Below are positions 36,178 to 44,427 of a DNA stretch of 64,000 nt, in pieces. The DNA comes from an uncultured Verrucomicrobia subdivision 3 bacterium. GTDB taxonomy: Bacteria; Verrucomicrobiota; Verrucomicrobiia; Limisphaerales; UBA11358. The translations under genes were made by a program, and so were the position numbers. The stretch lies in contig CAIOIC010000085.1 of NCBI GenBank assembly GCA_903858275.1, positions 1 through 64,000 on the forward strand. Reading direction: 5' to 3'. Under the pieces are notes generated by a model, which saw only the letters and a program-made list of their open reading frames with translations, was not told the origin of the DNA and ran no database searches. How positions within the stretch are numbered: the stretch's first letter is position 1; every line of letters starts with the position of its first letter.

Positions 36178-38772
36178 TCAACTGGCAATTAATTGCAGCA
36201 TCAGCCCCGAGCGCCAGGTGGCATACGTTTTATTGCGCACCTGCTCAAAGAAGCTGGTGTAGTCCTCCGGGGAGAGAAAATAGAAGTGGTATTGCCACGG
36301 TTCCTCCGCGGCTTTAAGACGTTCATTCAACGCCTCGAAATGTTTAAGCCCATCGCGGCACTTGGCTTTATTTCGGTTTGCATCGTCGTCGTCGGCTTTC
36401 ACCTCCACGACCAAAATATGATCCGCCTCACGGATCTTGATGAAGAAATCCGGGTTGAAGTGTTCATTAGCAACATGCGTCCGGGCCGCTTTGGCTGGCT
36501 TGTAAGAATACGGAAAAGCATATCCGCCCGTGTTGGGCATTTTCACAAACGCATCAAATAGGTGCCCATTCTCGAACAACAGGTCCGAGAATTTGCGTTC
36601 CGGCTCATGGCTCGCGTAATGGATATTCCACGGCGATTTAAACATCGTCAGGTCAACCTGCTGAATTCGGGAGCCAATGGCTTTGGCTTGATCTGAAGCA
36701 TCGTCGCCGTAGTCGGCACACATCTTCCTGAACTTCTGATACTGTTCCCACAGGTGAACTTCGTGTCCGCTGAACGGCTTGGCATCCTCCGTCACGGCAT
36801 AGATTGCCCCATGCTCTTTGAGGGAGCTTTCCGACACCGACTGCCGGGGCACCGCCTTCAAATCGATATGGATAATTCCCTTTGCCGTCTGGCTCATGCG
36901 CGGGTGTTCTTTGTCCAATTCCCGGAACATGGGTCCAAAACTCTGCTGGAGACGCAGAAAATTTTCCTTGCTCAGAAACGTCTCGTCCTGCCACGCCGCT
37001 TTGAGCCGCGAGACAATGAATTCGCGTATCCGTTTCTTCGGCCAAGCCTCAGCGATCTGCTCGTCTTTCTCGCGCAGGAAAAGCCGGATTAGCCGCACCG
37101 CGTCGTCGATCTCAAACAGATTGTGATGCTGAATTTCCACCGCGAGGGTTCCGGTGTCAGAAAAAGTGGAATACTCCGTGGTCTTCCGATCCTGCGGCTG
37201 GAACTTCACGTCCGGTTCTTTGGCCGGTTCACGCTTGGTCTCGGTGGTTGTCTGCTCCGGCTCGTAACGCAAATTGTGCAACGGAAAGACATACTGGCTG
37301 CGGCGCGGGTCATAGCCCCACGACAGCGTGTTCTCCACTTCGAGCACTTCCTTCAACAGATTGGCGATTTCTTCGGACCACGCCTCGTGATTGTTGATTT
37401 TCACGCGTGGCTGCGCCGGCAGTCCTGGCGGCACGCGGAGGCCACGCCCTAGCACCTGTTGGATGAGCAGCTTGGAGTTGAACGCCCGCGACTCGTGGGG
37501 AACAACCTGAAATACGTTCTTCACATCCCAGCCTTCGGTCAGCATGGAAACCGATATGATCCACTCGACTGGGCTGGCCGTTTCATCAACCTGCTTGAGG
37601 GCGATGAGGTTTTCCTGCCGACGTTTCTCGGGTGAATCATCGTTATTGCGCGGGCTGTAAACCGCCTCGACCCGGGCTTTGACCGGGCCGCTGGACGGCA
37701 CGCCGGAAGTGACCCAGATGGCTTTCTTCTCCGCCTCCTCACGGGTGATGGATTCTTTTTCAACCAGAAAATCCACCAACTGACGCCAGACTTCCACGCA
37801 CGTTGCAATCTCTTGGGTGACGACGATGGAGATCGGCTTTAGATACTTCCCGTAATCCTTCCGGTTCTGCTGATGAATGGCGTAGGTCTTCTGCCAATCG
37901 TGTTCGGTGTAAGTATCCTCCACCTTGTAGTCTGGTTTCTTCACCACGCCGTCGGCGATGGCCTGCTTGAGGCCATAGCGGAAAACCACGTCCGGGAAAT
38001 AATCATTATCAACGTAGGGGGTGCCCGTGACATTCACGATCTGGTGAAACCAGTAATCCGGGCTCTGCAAAAATTTCATCCACTCCTTCATCGCCTTGTC
38101 GGGCTGACCGAACAGGTGGTGCGCCTCATCGTTCAAGACCAAGGTGCGCATCCCTTTTCCCTTGAAGCTGTCCCGGATGGATGAACCGGTGTTTTCATAA
38201 ACAGCGTGGATGTTTTCCACACAGATGTCGCCCGCCTGAATCGTCTGGTTACCGCGCTTGATGCTGGGGATGGGATGAGCAGCCTCCAGCTCCTTCATGA
38301 TGCCGGACAACTCGCCGTTGCCCGCGAGCATGGTAAATTTTTCTATCAATCCTTCCTCGATGGTCAACGACGGGCACAAGACGAGGACGCGATCCGCCAA
38401 GCCCTCCGCCAGCGCAATTGCCGCCAAGGCATACATGACGTAACTCTTACCCGTGCCGGTGGCGAGGTCCAGCGATGCCGATTTACGATTCCGCAGCGGC
38501 ATCCGGATCAGAAAATAATCCACGCCAGCCTCGTGCCGCTGGCGGATGGACTCGTTGTGGCTCCAGTTTTCTTTAGCCAAATCTTCAAGATCCCGATACT
38601 TATCGGACACGAGGAAGCGCAATGTTGCGCGCACGGCATCCCGTTGAAACTGGTAGCGTTCGGAGCAGAGCAGATTTAAAAAGGCATCATACTTGTGCAC
38701 CACCGCCTCCACGGCGTCGCGTTTGTCGTCCACGACCAACACCTGATCAGCAATGCGGAATTGCAGGCTCAT
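36178..38772 (-). CDS. res: Type III restriction endonuclease subunit Res (864 aa)
   Basis: Type III R-M enzymes need two inversely oriented sites and ATP-driven translocation to cut DNA. Helicase motifs are all present: LATGTGKSYVMYAL (Walker A), LNDEAHHLFG (DEAH), NVTGTPY (motif III) and VLGRGLRVPP (motif VI). A PD-(D/E)XK nuclease lies near the C-terminus: NPDFFIKIREADHILVVEVKADDDD (PD then E-V-K). The length is close to the usual Res. The start overlaps the Mod stop by 4 bases (ATGA). A 99-base gap separates it from the kinase gene. Confidence 0.9.
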   Translation of the reverse strand: MSLQFRIADQVLVVDDKRDAVEAVVHKYDAFLNLLCSERYQFQRDAVRATLRFLVSDKYRDLEDLAKENWSHNESIRQRHEAGVDYFLIRMPLRNRKSASLDLATGTGKSYVMYALAAIALAEGLADRVLVLCPSLTIEEGLIEKFTMLAGNGELSGIMKELEAAHPIPSIKRGNQTIQAGDICVENIHAVYENTGSSIRDSFKGKGMRTLVLNDEAHHLFGQPDKAMKEWMKFLQSPDYWFHQIVNVTGTPYVDNDYFPDVVFRYGLKQAIADGVVKKPDYKVEDTYTEHDWQKTYAIHQQNRKDYGKYLKPISIVVTQEIATCVEVWRQLVDFLVEKESITREEAEKKAIWVTSGVPSSGPVKARVEAVYSPRNNDDSPEKRRQENLIALKQVDETASPVEWIISVSMLTEGWDVKNVFQVVPHESRAFNSKLLIQQVLGRGLRVPPGLPAQPRVKINNHEAWSEEIANLLKEVLEVENTLSWGYDPRRSQYVFPLHNLRYEPEQTTTETKREPAKEPDVKFQPQDRKTTEYSTFSDTGTLAVEIQHHNLFEIDDAVRLIRLFLREKDEQIAEAWPKKRIREFIVSRLKAAWQDETFLSKENFLRLQQSFGPMFRELDKEHPRMSQTAKGIIHIDLKAVPRQSVSESSLKEHGAIYAVTEDAKPFSGHEVHLWEQYQKFRKMCADYGDDASDQAKAIGSRIQQVDLTMFKSPWNIHYASHEPERKFSDLLFENGHLFDAFVKMPNTGGYAFPYSYKPAKAARTHVANEHFNPDFFIKIREADHILVVEVKADDDDANRNKAKCRDGLKHFEALNERLKAAEEPWQYHFYFLSPEDYTSFFEQVRNKTYATWRSGLMLQLIAS

Positions 38773-41216
38773 TTTTTAGTCTTCCCTTTCTTGGTGGGCT
38801 TCTTGGTGCTTCGGGCCGCCGATATAAAATCCTTTTTCTCGAACACCAGCGCTTTCTCGTTCCCGTAGCGGTCGCACAAAACCACCATCATTTTTTTGCC
38901 GCTGAAATCCTGCTCGGGTATCCGCAGCTCCAACTGCTCCGCGTCATCCAAGCCGCCAGCAGCCTTGATAAGCTCTTCGCCCCAGAAAACACGCGAGAGC
39001 CGGAAGACATCGCCGTTGTAATCCAAATCCACCATGGCCAGGGAGAACGTCTCGAAATTCTTGAAGTCTTCCGGGTCGGTGGCGAGCGTTTGCGCGCGGA
39101 AACGTTGAATTTCCACCACGAAATCGGCGAAGATTTCATCGTCCCGGCTGTCTTTCTTGGCCTGAAACTCCACCTGGGGCTGGGAAATAAAATCAAAGCC
39201 CACGGCATCAATCACCTCGTTGACATCTTCCTCCTTGGCGGGTTGCTTCAGCGCGGCCGGCAGCCGGTTCTCAATGAGACGGAGCAATACCGAGAGTGGC
39301 ACTTTGAGAAACACATAGGTGGTATCATTACGAACCACTTCATCTTCCGCGAATGCCATCGCGACAACCGGGGCGATGACATAAAAGCGTTCGCCCGGCT
39401 TGCCGCGTAACATTTTGTGGAGGTCGTCCACATAACCATGATCGAGGGTCAGTTTTTTGTAGTCGGGATAATTCCAAACCAACGCGGAGTGCGTGCCGAT
39501 GTAGCCATCGAGATTGAATCCGTAGCGAGCGTGGGGATGTTCGCGGACGCCGAACAGCTTCAGGACGAACGGACGATAATCGGACCACGGAAGATTTTTG
39601 ATGCCTTCCATGTCATAGACACCGGCGCGATAGAGCGCAAATTCCTTCGCAGGCAACGACTGCTCTTTATCGGTTTTGTCCTTGGACGCAATGAGCGAAA
39701 TCCGGAAATCTACTCCATCAACTTTGATAACTTTCGTCCCTGGCCCTTCTTCGACATCTCCAAGTTTATCAGCTGGCACGCACAATTTGTCTTCGGGGCA
39801 GACCAGAGATAGCGCGGCATCTTTTTTCAACAGCCCGTGTTTCTGAATAATCGCGGCGAGATCATGCAGCAATTCGAGCGTTATCTCGCATTCCCCTTTG
39901 CGTGCTTTTTCTGTAATGAACATGACACCAGGCGCATTTTTCAAATGGTTTCCCCAATCCTCCACGCGCTCCGGCTCGGTGCGGTCGTCTTTTTTGGCCG
40001 AGCCAATGTTCTTTGTCAGGGCAAACAGCCGTTTTTGCGTTGTGTAAATTGACAATTTTCCGCAATCCATCGCGATCCAACGGCGGTTTAGTTTTTCCGC
40101 TGTCGCCGCTGCCGTGCCGCTTCCTGCGAAACAATCAAGAACAATGTCGCCTTCGTTTGATGATGAATAAATTACTCGTTCCAAAAGCTCTTCTGGCTTT
40201 TGAGTTGGATAATCAAGGCGCTCCTCTGCCTGCGAATTGATTGGTGAAATATCATCCCAGACTGAACCAATTGTGGCCCCTTTGAGGTATGATTTCTTTT
40301 GGGGCATTCCATCCTCACCAAGAACATACTCATTCAAATGTTCATCGATATATTTCTGTGATGGCCAGTGCCGTCCTGCTGGCGGGGAAATTTTGCGTCC
40401 AAAAAATACTCGCGGTTGCCCTTGACCTGCGCCAGAGGCATCGCTTAACCGGTAGCGTTGCCCATCAGCGTCTTCATTCTTGTATTTTACCGCAAGGTAT
40501 TCGCTCGAATGATGAGCTGGGGGTTTTCGGAAAATAAACTTTTCGCCGCGCGAATATTGAAAAATAGAGTCGTGAACAAACGCAAATCGCTCGGCTGTGA
40601 AATGGGCAGTTGTGCGCCGCCAAACGATTTCAGTGACAAAATTTTCTTCTCCGAAAACTTCATCGAGTGCGGCCTTTAGATAATGTCCCTTTTTCCAATC
40701 TAAATGGACAAAAATACTACCATCATCTGCTAGTAGTTCTCGAAGGATAATCAGGCGGCGGCGGAGGAACTCGATGAACTGCGCGCCGAGCACCTTGTCG
40801 CGGTAAGCCTTCTCCTTGTCCTTCATGAAGTCCTGCTTGGTGGCAAAAGGAGGATCAATGTAGATGAGCTTGATTTTTCCGCGTGTGCCGAAACGATCCG
40901 GCCCTTGCTGGTCGGCCAGCAGTCCGCGCAACGCGAGCAAATTGTCGCCCCACACGAGCAGGTTGCGCCAATCCTTTTCTGTGTGCGGGCGATCGGCACA
41001 AAAGGAGCGGACCAACTGCCACGGTGCGGCGGGCGTTTGGGCCAGCACCTCCTCACGTTTCATCTTTCCATCGTAGGCGAGGCGATATTCCTTGCCCGTT
41101 TCGGGCGTCCCTAGTGTTTGAGGGAACAAGCGCCATTGCCATTTCGATGGCAATGCCGCACCGCTGGCCACCAAGCCGAGCAATTCCTGTTTTTCAGATT
41201 CTGTGAGTGGGTTCAT
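38769..41216 (-). CDS. mod: Type III DNA methyltransferase subunit Mod (815 aa)
   Basis: Type III Mod methylates adenine and provides site recognition to Res. The catalytic motif is YIDPPFATKQDF (DPPF, about 120) and the SAM motif I, FAGSGTAAATAEKLNRRW (about 360), comes after it, the beta-class order expected for type III. The region between (WRRTTAHF..., GEKFIFRK) is the target-recognition part. At 815 aa the protein is longer than many Mod subunits; the C-terminal ~300 residues carry extra structure of unknown role. It is the first gene of the five-gene operon ending with the HerA ATPase. The specificity cannot be read from sequence. Confidence 0.9.
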   Translation of the reverse strand: MNPLTESEKQELLGLVASGAALPSKWQWRLFPQTLGTPETGKEYRLAYDGKMKREEVLAQTPAAPWQLVRSFCADRPHTEKDWRNLLVWGDNLLALRGLLADQQGPDRFGTRGKIKLIYIDPPFATKQDFMKDKEKAYRDKVLGAQFIEFLRRRLIILRELLADDGSIFVHLDWKKGHYLKAALDEVFGEENFVTEIVWRRTTAHFTAERFAFVHDSIFQYSRGEKFIFRKPPAHHSSEYLAVKYKNEDADGQRYRLSDASGAGQGQPRVFFGRKISPPAGRHWPSQKYIDEHLNEYVLGEDGMPQKKSYLKGATIGSVWDDISPINSQAEERLDYPTQKPEELLERVIYSSSNEGDIVLDCFAGSGTAAATAEKLNRRWIAMDCGKLSIYTTQKRLFALTKNIGSAKKDDRTEPERVEDWGNHLKNAPGVMFITEKARKGECEITLELLHDLAAIIQKHGLLKKDAALSLVCPEDKLCVPADKLGDVEEGPGTKVIKVDGVDFRISLIASKDKTDKEQSLPAKEFALYRAGVYDMEGIKNLPWSDYRPFVLKLFGVREHPHARYGFNLDGYIGTHSALVWNYPDYKKLTLDHGYVDDLHKMLRGKPGERFYVIAPVVAMAFAEDEVVRNDTTYVFLKVPLSVLLRLIENRLPAALKQPAKEEDVNEVIDAVGFDFISQPQVEFQAKKDSRDDEIFADFVVEIQRFRAQTLATDPEDFKNFETFSLAMVDLDYNGDVFRLSRVFWGEELIKAAGGLDDAEQLELRIPEQDFSGKKMMVVLCDRYGNEKALVFEKKDFISAARSTKKPTKKGKTKK

Positions 41217-41256
41217 TTTAGCCCGCTAAGCCATGGTAGTTAAAAGGTTGTGGAAT

Positions 41257-41278
41257 CTTGCAGGAAAAAAAATGCAAG
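41257..41278 (-). promoter_or_regulatory. Inverted repeat upstream of mod
   Basis: CTTGCA (41257-41262) and TGCAAG (41273-41278) flank an A-rich centre. It lies about 40-60 bases upstream of the mod start, in the mod/ankyrin gap of about 100 bases, and may be an operator. No strong promoter consensus is seen beside it. Confidence 0.3.
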
Positions 41279-41317
41279 CGCACTAATAAATTATGATTTG
41301 CTTCATGACTGTCGGGT

Positions 41318-41869
41318 TCAATTGTTGATTCCGGGAGGCAGCTTGAGTTTGGGCTTTTTATGGCGGGCCAGATGGCGTCGGAGGAGGTTGGCCACATCAA
41401 TGGTCGCCACATCAAGCGGGGTCTGTCCTTCAGAATTCTTCGACAGAGGATTAGCACCGCCGGCCAGCAGCAGTTTAACCACCTTGCATGAGCCCTTGTC
41501 AGCGGCGATGTGCAGCGGCGTGCAACCTTTTATGTCGGGAACGTCCACCAAAGCACCGTGTTTCAAAAATACCCGGGCGGTTTCCACATGATCATTCAGG
41601 GCAGCATAAATCAGCGGAACGCCGCCAAGATAGTTTTTGAGGTTCGGGTCAGCCTTATTCTCCAGAAGTAAATTTGCGGCCTGGTGCTGGTTTTTGATGG
41701 CGGCCGAGTGGAGCGGAGTCATGGATCGATTGGTCGGGACGTTGACATCAAATCCATGGGCGAGTAAAAACGGGATCACCTCGGTTTTACCTTCCCACGC
41801 GGCGTGGTGCAGGAGCGTTAAAACTTCTTTTTCTTCGGGCGGTTCCGGGAGTGTAGGTGTGCGATCCAT
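41318..41869 (-). CDS. Ankyrin-repeat protein (183 aa)
   Basis: Four regular ankyrin repeats are visible: LTLLHHAAWEGKTEVIPFLLAHGFDVN, MTPLHSAAIKNQHQAANLLLENKADPN, PLIYAALNDHVETARVFLKHGALVDV, and TPLHIAADKGSCKVVKLLLAGGANP. It is soluble and probably a protein-binding adaptor. It begins 20 bases after the YbjN-like gene on the same strand, so it shares that promoter element. Such short ankyrin proteins are not informative by themselves. The link to the 2.4 kb ankyrin protein (same proposed regulon) is worth noting. Confidence 0.85.
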   Translation of the reverse strand: MDRTPTLPEPPEEKEVLTLLHHAAWEGKTEVIPFLLAHGFDVNVPTNRSMTPLHSAAIKNQHQAANLLLENKADPNLKNYLGGVPLIYAALNDHVETARVFLKHGALVDVPDIKGCTPLHIAADKGSCKVVKLLLAGGANPLSKNSEGQTPLDVATIDVANLLRRHLARHKKPKLKLPPGINN

Positions 41870-41889
41870 AATATTTTCTGGTATGGCGT

Positions 41890-42435
41890 TTAATTAAAGT
41901 CGAAACGGGGTTGCGCATTATCGTCAGCTTTTGCCTCTTTGGGTTTAATGGCGTCCTCTGGGGATGTGCTGGAATACAGCACGGCCATGATCTGGTTGAT
42001 GCGTTCATCCACAATGGCGAGATTGGACCCTAGGAGGTGTTTGACGATGCCATCCGTGATATCAGCGGCGGGCAGCATGACGCTGGTGCGAAAACGGATT
42101 TCACCATCGGCGTGATTCATCTCGAAACAGCCCATGGTCAGCTCCCAATTGATGCGGGTGAGAAGCTCGGCGCAGGCGGCGCGACGCTCAGGTCGGGCTT
42201 TGTTTGGTATGAAAGAGCTGACACCCAATAAAAATTGGGCGTCGCCTTTTGCGCGGGCGACCATGTTGAAATCCCAGAGGGCATCGCCGCCGTTAAACCC
42301 GCAGAACAACGTCGGATGGCCGGTGGAGCGGTGGTATTGCCATTTCAGCCCGTCCAGATGGCGAGCGAAGAATGCCAGGGCGGTTTCTTCGGTTAACTCG
42401 GTTTGTTCTTTGGTCTTTTTCATAGGCTTTTTCAT
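41890..42435 (-). CDS. YbjN-domain-like protein (181 aa)
   Basis: The middle fits the YbjN (bacterial sensory transduction regulator) fold: W-YHRSTGHPTLFCGFNGGDALWDFNMVARAKGD then R-AACAELLTRINWELTMGCFEMNHADGEIRF. YbjN-domain proteins act as small adaptors or chaperones. The start is ATG 42435 (MKKPMKKTKEQ); the longer frame to 42447 would begin inside the -10, so it is rejected. The C-terminus ends QPRFDFN, a weak match to a clamp-binding peptide. It lies under the shared promoter element (42446-42478) and precedes an ankyrin gene. Confidence 0.7.
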   Translation of the reverse strand: MKKPMKKTKEQTELTEETALAFFARHLDGLKWQYHRSTGHPTLFCGFNGGDALWDFNMVARAKGDAQFLLGVSSFIPNKARPERRAACAELLTRINWELTMGCFEMNHADGEIRFRTSVMLPAADITDGIVKHLLGSNLAIVDERINQIMAVLYSSTSPEDAIKPKEAKADDNAQPRFDFN

Positions 42436-42445
42436 ATTTGAAATC

Positions 42446-42478
42446 ATGGTAACGGAGTAGGTATGACAAAGGCTGACA
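42446..42478 (-). promoter_or_regulatory. Shared regulon promoter upstream of the YbjN-like gene
   Basis: On the minus strand TGTCAGCCTTTGTCA (42478-42464), TACC, 8 bases, TACCAT (42451-42446). The ATG at 42435 is about 10 bases after the -10, so the transcript is nearly leaderless. The half-site pair is identical to that at 43655-43669. Confidence 0.75.
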
Positions 42479-42531
42479 GAGGCTAAAACATTTAGGGTTT
42501 TCGATTGCCGTTTACCGCTTGTGGGATGAGG

Positions 42532-42561
42532 GAAAGCGTCGCCGGATTGCTCCGGAGACGC
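42532..42561 (-). terminator. Hairpin after the DUF6569-like gene
   Basis: GCGTCGCCGGA (42536-42546) and TCCGGAGACGC (42551-42561) form an 11-bp stem with one mismatch and a 4-base loop, about 11 bases after the stop. On the minus strand it is followed by TTTCCC, a weak T-run. Confidence 0.5.
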
Positions 42562-42572
42562 CTCTTTGCCCT

Positions 42573-43568
42573 TTATTCGCGGGTGTAACGACGACGGCGC
42601 TGGGAGAATGCAGCCATGTCGCTCGGGACCTGTGCAGCCGCTTCCAATTTGAAAGCTGCGGCATGGATTACGTGTTCATCGGCTACGAGAGCGTTACCAG
42701 CCAAACCATCGGCGCGGAGACGGAAATCCCAGCCATAACCGGTTGACTGGAACTTCTGCTCTCCAGCCTTGGCAATATCGCCTAAAAAGTTCTGCGCCTT
42801 GTCACGGGCACGCTTCGGATCTTCGGGTTCGGCGGCCTTTTCCAGGAGCCCTTCGATCACGTAACTGCGCACGAATTTCTCATGTAGCCGGGCATAAACC
42901 TCAGGCCGTGATATGAGATCGAGTCCCGCAACTTGGCCATTATGGAGCACGATCAATCCCTGCTGGCCGGGTTGACATGTGAATCGGGCCAAGCATTCCT
43001 TGAGCTTTTCTTCATTCGCTTTGAACACGTCGCTCATGGCTGACGTAGGTGAGGCCATGCACGCCTTGACCTGAAGCTTGGAAACCTCATTCCAGACTTC
43101 GCCTTGGTCAGAATGGAAAGATGCGCCCTCATTTAGTGAGGCGGATACGGAACGGGATTTGCGTGCTCTGGATTTGGCGGACATAATGTCTTTCGAGGAA
43201 GCAAATTGCGCTGAACTATACGCCCACCGACCTTGTTCTACGCAGGAAACAGGGATTTTGGTCTCGGATTTGCCACGGACAAGGACGCTGGTATTGAGGA
43301 CGCGGTTCTGTTTAGCACCGACCAGTTCCTCGCCATCTACGAGGAGAACCGCGATATCGCCTTTGTTGATGACGAATAATTCTGGAACGGAGCCGGACTG
43401 GGAAGTTTCCGTGACCGTGAACGTGCCAGCAGCAATAGCTTCGGCTAGGGTGACATAGGGCAGCACACCGTTTTGAGGTGCTTGCAAAGGAAACAAAACG
43501 AGGTTGTGGTAGGACTGTGGTTCGCCAATCTGCACGGTGCTGAGGTAGTTCTTGATTTGATTTTCCAT
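42573..43568 (-). CDS. DUF6569 (ARPP-1-type) protein (331 aa)
   Basis: The N-terminal ~150 residues carry the ARPP/DUF6569 core I recall: SYHNLVLFPLQAP, YVTLAEAIAAG, INKGDIAVLLVDGEELVGAKQNRVLNTSVLVRGKSETKIPVSCVEQGRW. The family occurs with ADP-ribose and rhodanese-type signalling enzymes; its exact function is unsettled. The C-terminal part is helical (EDPKRARDKAQNFLGDI). There is no signal peptide. The 5' leader is about 60 bases after the shared promoter element at 43637-43669. It is monocistronic, with a hairpin after the stop. Confidence 0.7.
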   Translation of the reverse strand: MENQIKNYLSTVQIGEPQSYHNLVLFPLQAPQNGVLPYVTLAEAIAAGTFTVTETSQSGSVPELFVINKGDIAVLLVDGEELVGAKQNRVLNTSVLVRGKSETKIPVSCVEQGRWAYSSAQFASSKDIMSAKSRARKSRSVSASLNEGASFHSDQGEVWNEVSKLQVKACMASPTSAMSDVFKANEEKLKECLARFTCQPGQQGLIVLHNGQVAGLDLISRPEVYARLHEKFVRSYVIEGLLEKAAEPEDPKRARDKAQNFLGDIAKAGEQKFQSTGYGWDFRLRADGLAGNALVADEHVIHAAAFKLEAAAQVPSDMAAFSQRRRRYTRE

Positions 43569-43636
43569 AGTTTTGTCTTTCTTTGCTTTCGTGTTGAGCT
43601 GCTCATCCCAAGCAGCAGTTTTCCCATTGAAAAATC

Positions 43637-43669
43637 ATTTTACCAATGGGGGTGTGACAAAGGCTGACA
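43637..43669 (-). promoter_or_regulatory. Shared regulon promoter upstream of the DUF6569-like gene
   Basis: On the minus strand TGTCAGCCTTTGTCA (43669-43655), CACC, 8 bases, TAAAAT (43642-43637). It has the same half-site and -10 spacing as the other promoters of the set. Confidence 0.75.
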
Positions 43670-43700
43670 GGGGAGCAAAACTAAAAAATGAACGACCCTA

Positions 43701-43732
43701 TGACAGCGTTTGACATGGGGTCTTGGTATTCT
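43701..43732 (+). promoter_or_regulatory. Divergent, weaker member of the promoter set
   Basis: TGACAGCGTTTGACA (43701-43715) is a direct repeat with 5-base spacing, followed after 11 bases by TATTCT (43727-43732); ATG 43743 is 10 bases further. The second half-site lacks the TGTC core and YACC, and the spacer is one base short. On the other strand it reads TGTCAAACGCTGTCA, so it could also be a second operator of the minus-strand gene. Confidence 0.5.
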
Positions 43733-43742
43733 CAGGGAAATT

Positions 43743-44372
43743 ATGACACCTGGACCAAACAAAATCCTACGCCTACCCACATCTGGTAAACTCGTAAAAA
43801 TCACAACAATCGCCTCCGGAAACACGTTTGGCGCTCGATATTGGACGGACGGCAAGCGGGAAGCAGATATGTTGCCGGACAATCCATGGTTGCGCTGTCA
43901 CCCCGAAAACAAAGAGCTATTCTGGACTAACGAATGTGACGAGGTTGCAGAAGAATTGCCTTGGGAACGCGATTTCAAATACAGCGATGTGCCGTTTGCT
44001 GAGGATCCTGAACTGGACGATTATCGTAGAGCTTTGACATTGCCTGCGTTGACAAAAGACAAAGAACGATATTTACGGATGCGTTTTTGGTGGGCTGCCA
44101 ATGATCCTGTTCGACGTGGTGAGATTCCCAATCCTGTTGCGGATGGTTACCGAGAAAATCTGGAGAAGCTTCTGTCTCTTTTAAACGCCCCAGACCCCGA
44201 CAGCCGACTGATGGCCGCTGAAGCTTCCCGACAATTGGGAGCTTTTGATAAAGCAGCGGAATTACTCAAATTCGAATTCGAGCCGGGCTATGCTTCTGCA
44301 GTAGATCGTATCCGTTCATTGGTTGAAAATAAGGACAATGTCGTGCGTGAATTGCTCGCTGAGGAGGATTGA
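43743..44372 (+). CDS. Hypothetical protein (209 aa)
   Basis: I do not recognise this family. Start at ATG 43743 (MTPGPNKILRLPTSGKLVKI); the open frame extends to a TTG at 43710 that lies inside the promoter element. The first ~60 residues look like a small beta-rich domain (KLVKITTIASGNTFGARYWTDGK), the next block is Trp-rich (PENKELFWTNECDEVAEELPWERDF), and the last ~80 residues are a helical repeat-like tail (PDSRLMAAEASRQLGAFDKAAELL). A divergent promoter-like element lies just upstream. The gene is closed by a perfect palindromic terminator. Confidence 0.55.
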   Translation: MTPGPNKILRLPTSGKLVKITTIASGNTFGARYWTDGKREADMLPDNPWLRCHPENKELFWTNECDEVAEELPWERDFKYSDVPFAEDPELDDYRRALTLPALTKDKERYLRMRFWWAANDPVRRGEIPNPVADGYRENLEKLLSLLNAPDPDSRLMAAEASRQLGAFDKAAELLKFEFEPGYASAVDRIRSLVENKDNVVRELLAEED

Positions 44373-44378
44373 AAAACG

Positions 44379-44400
44379 AGTCTCGCCAATTGGCGAGACT
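44379..44400. terminator. Perfect palindromic terminator between convergent genes
   Basis: A 22-base perfect palindrome, with TCGCCAATTGGCGA at its centre, lies 6 bases after the stop at 44372 and 27 bases before the end of the opposite gene. A short T-run follows on the minus strand (CGTTTTT) and TTTC on the plus strand, so it may act in both directions. Its core recurs at 2039-2053 and 47015-47029. Confidence 0.6.
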
Positions 44401-44427
44401 TTCGAGTTGCCGGCTCAAGACGTTAAA

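Noticed and set aside
14034-41216. CRISPR array or Cas genes in the defence island
   Set aside because: No repeat-spacer array is visible. Cas4-like features in the DUF2779 protein do not come with other cas genes.
25278-41216. BREX type 2 (Pgl) system because of the PglW-like NERD kinase
   Set aside because: No PglX methylase, PglZ phosphatase or PglY ATPase is present; the methylase here is type III Mod.
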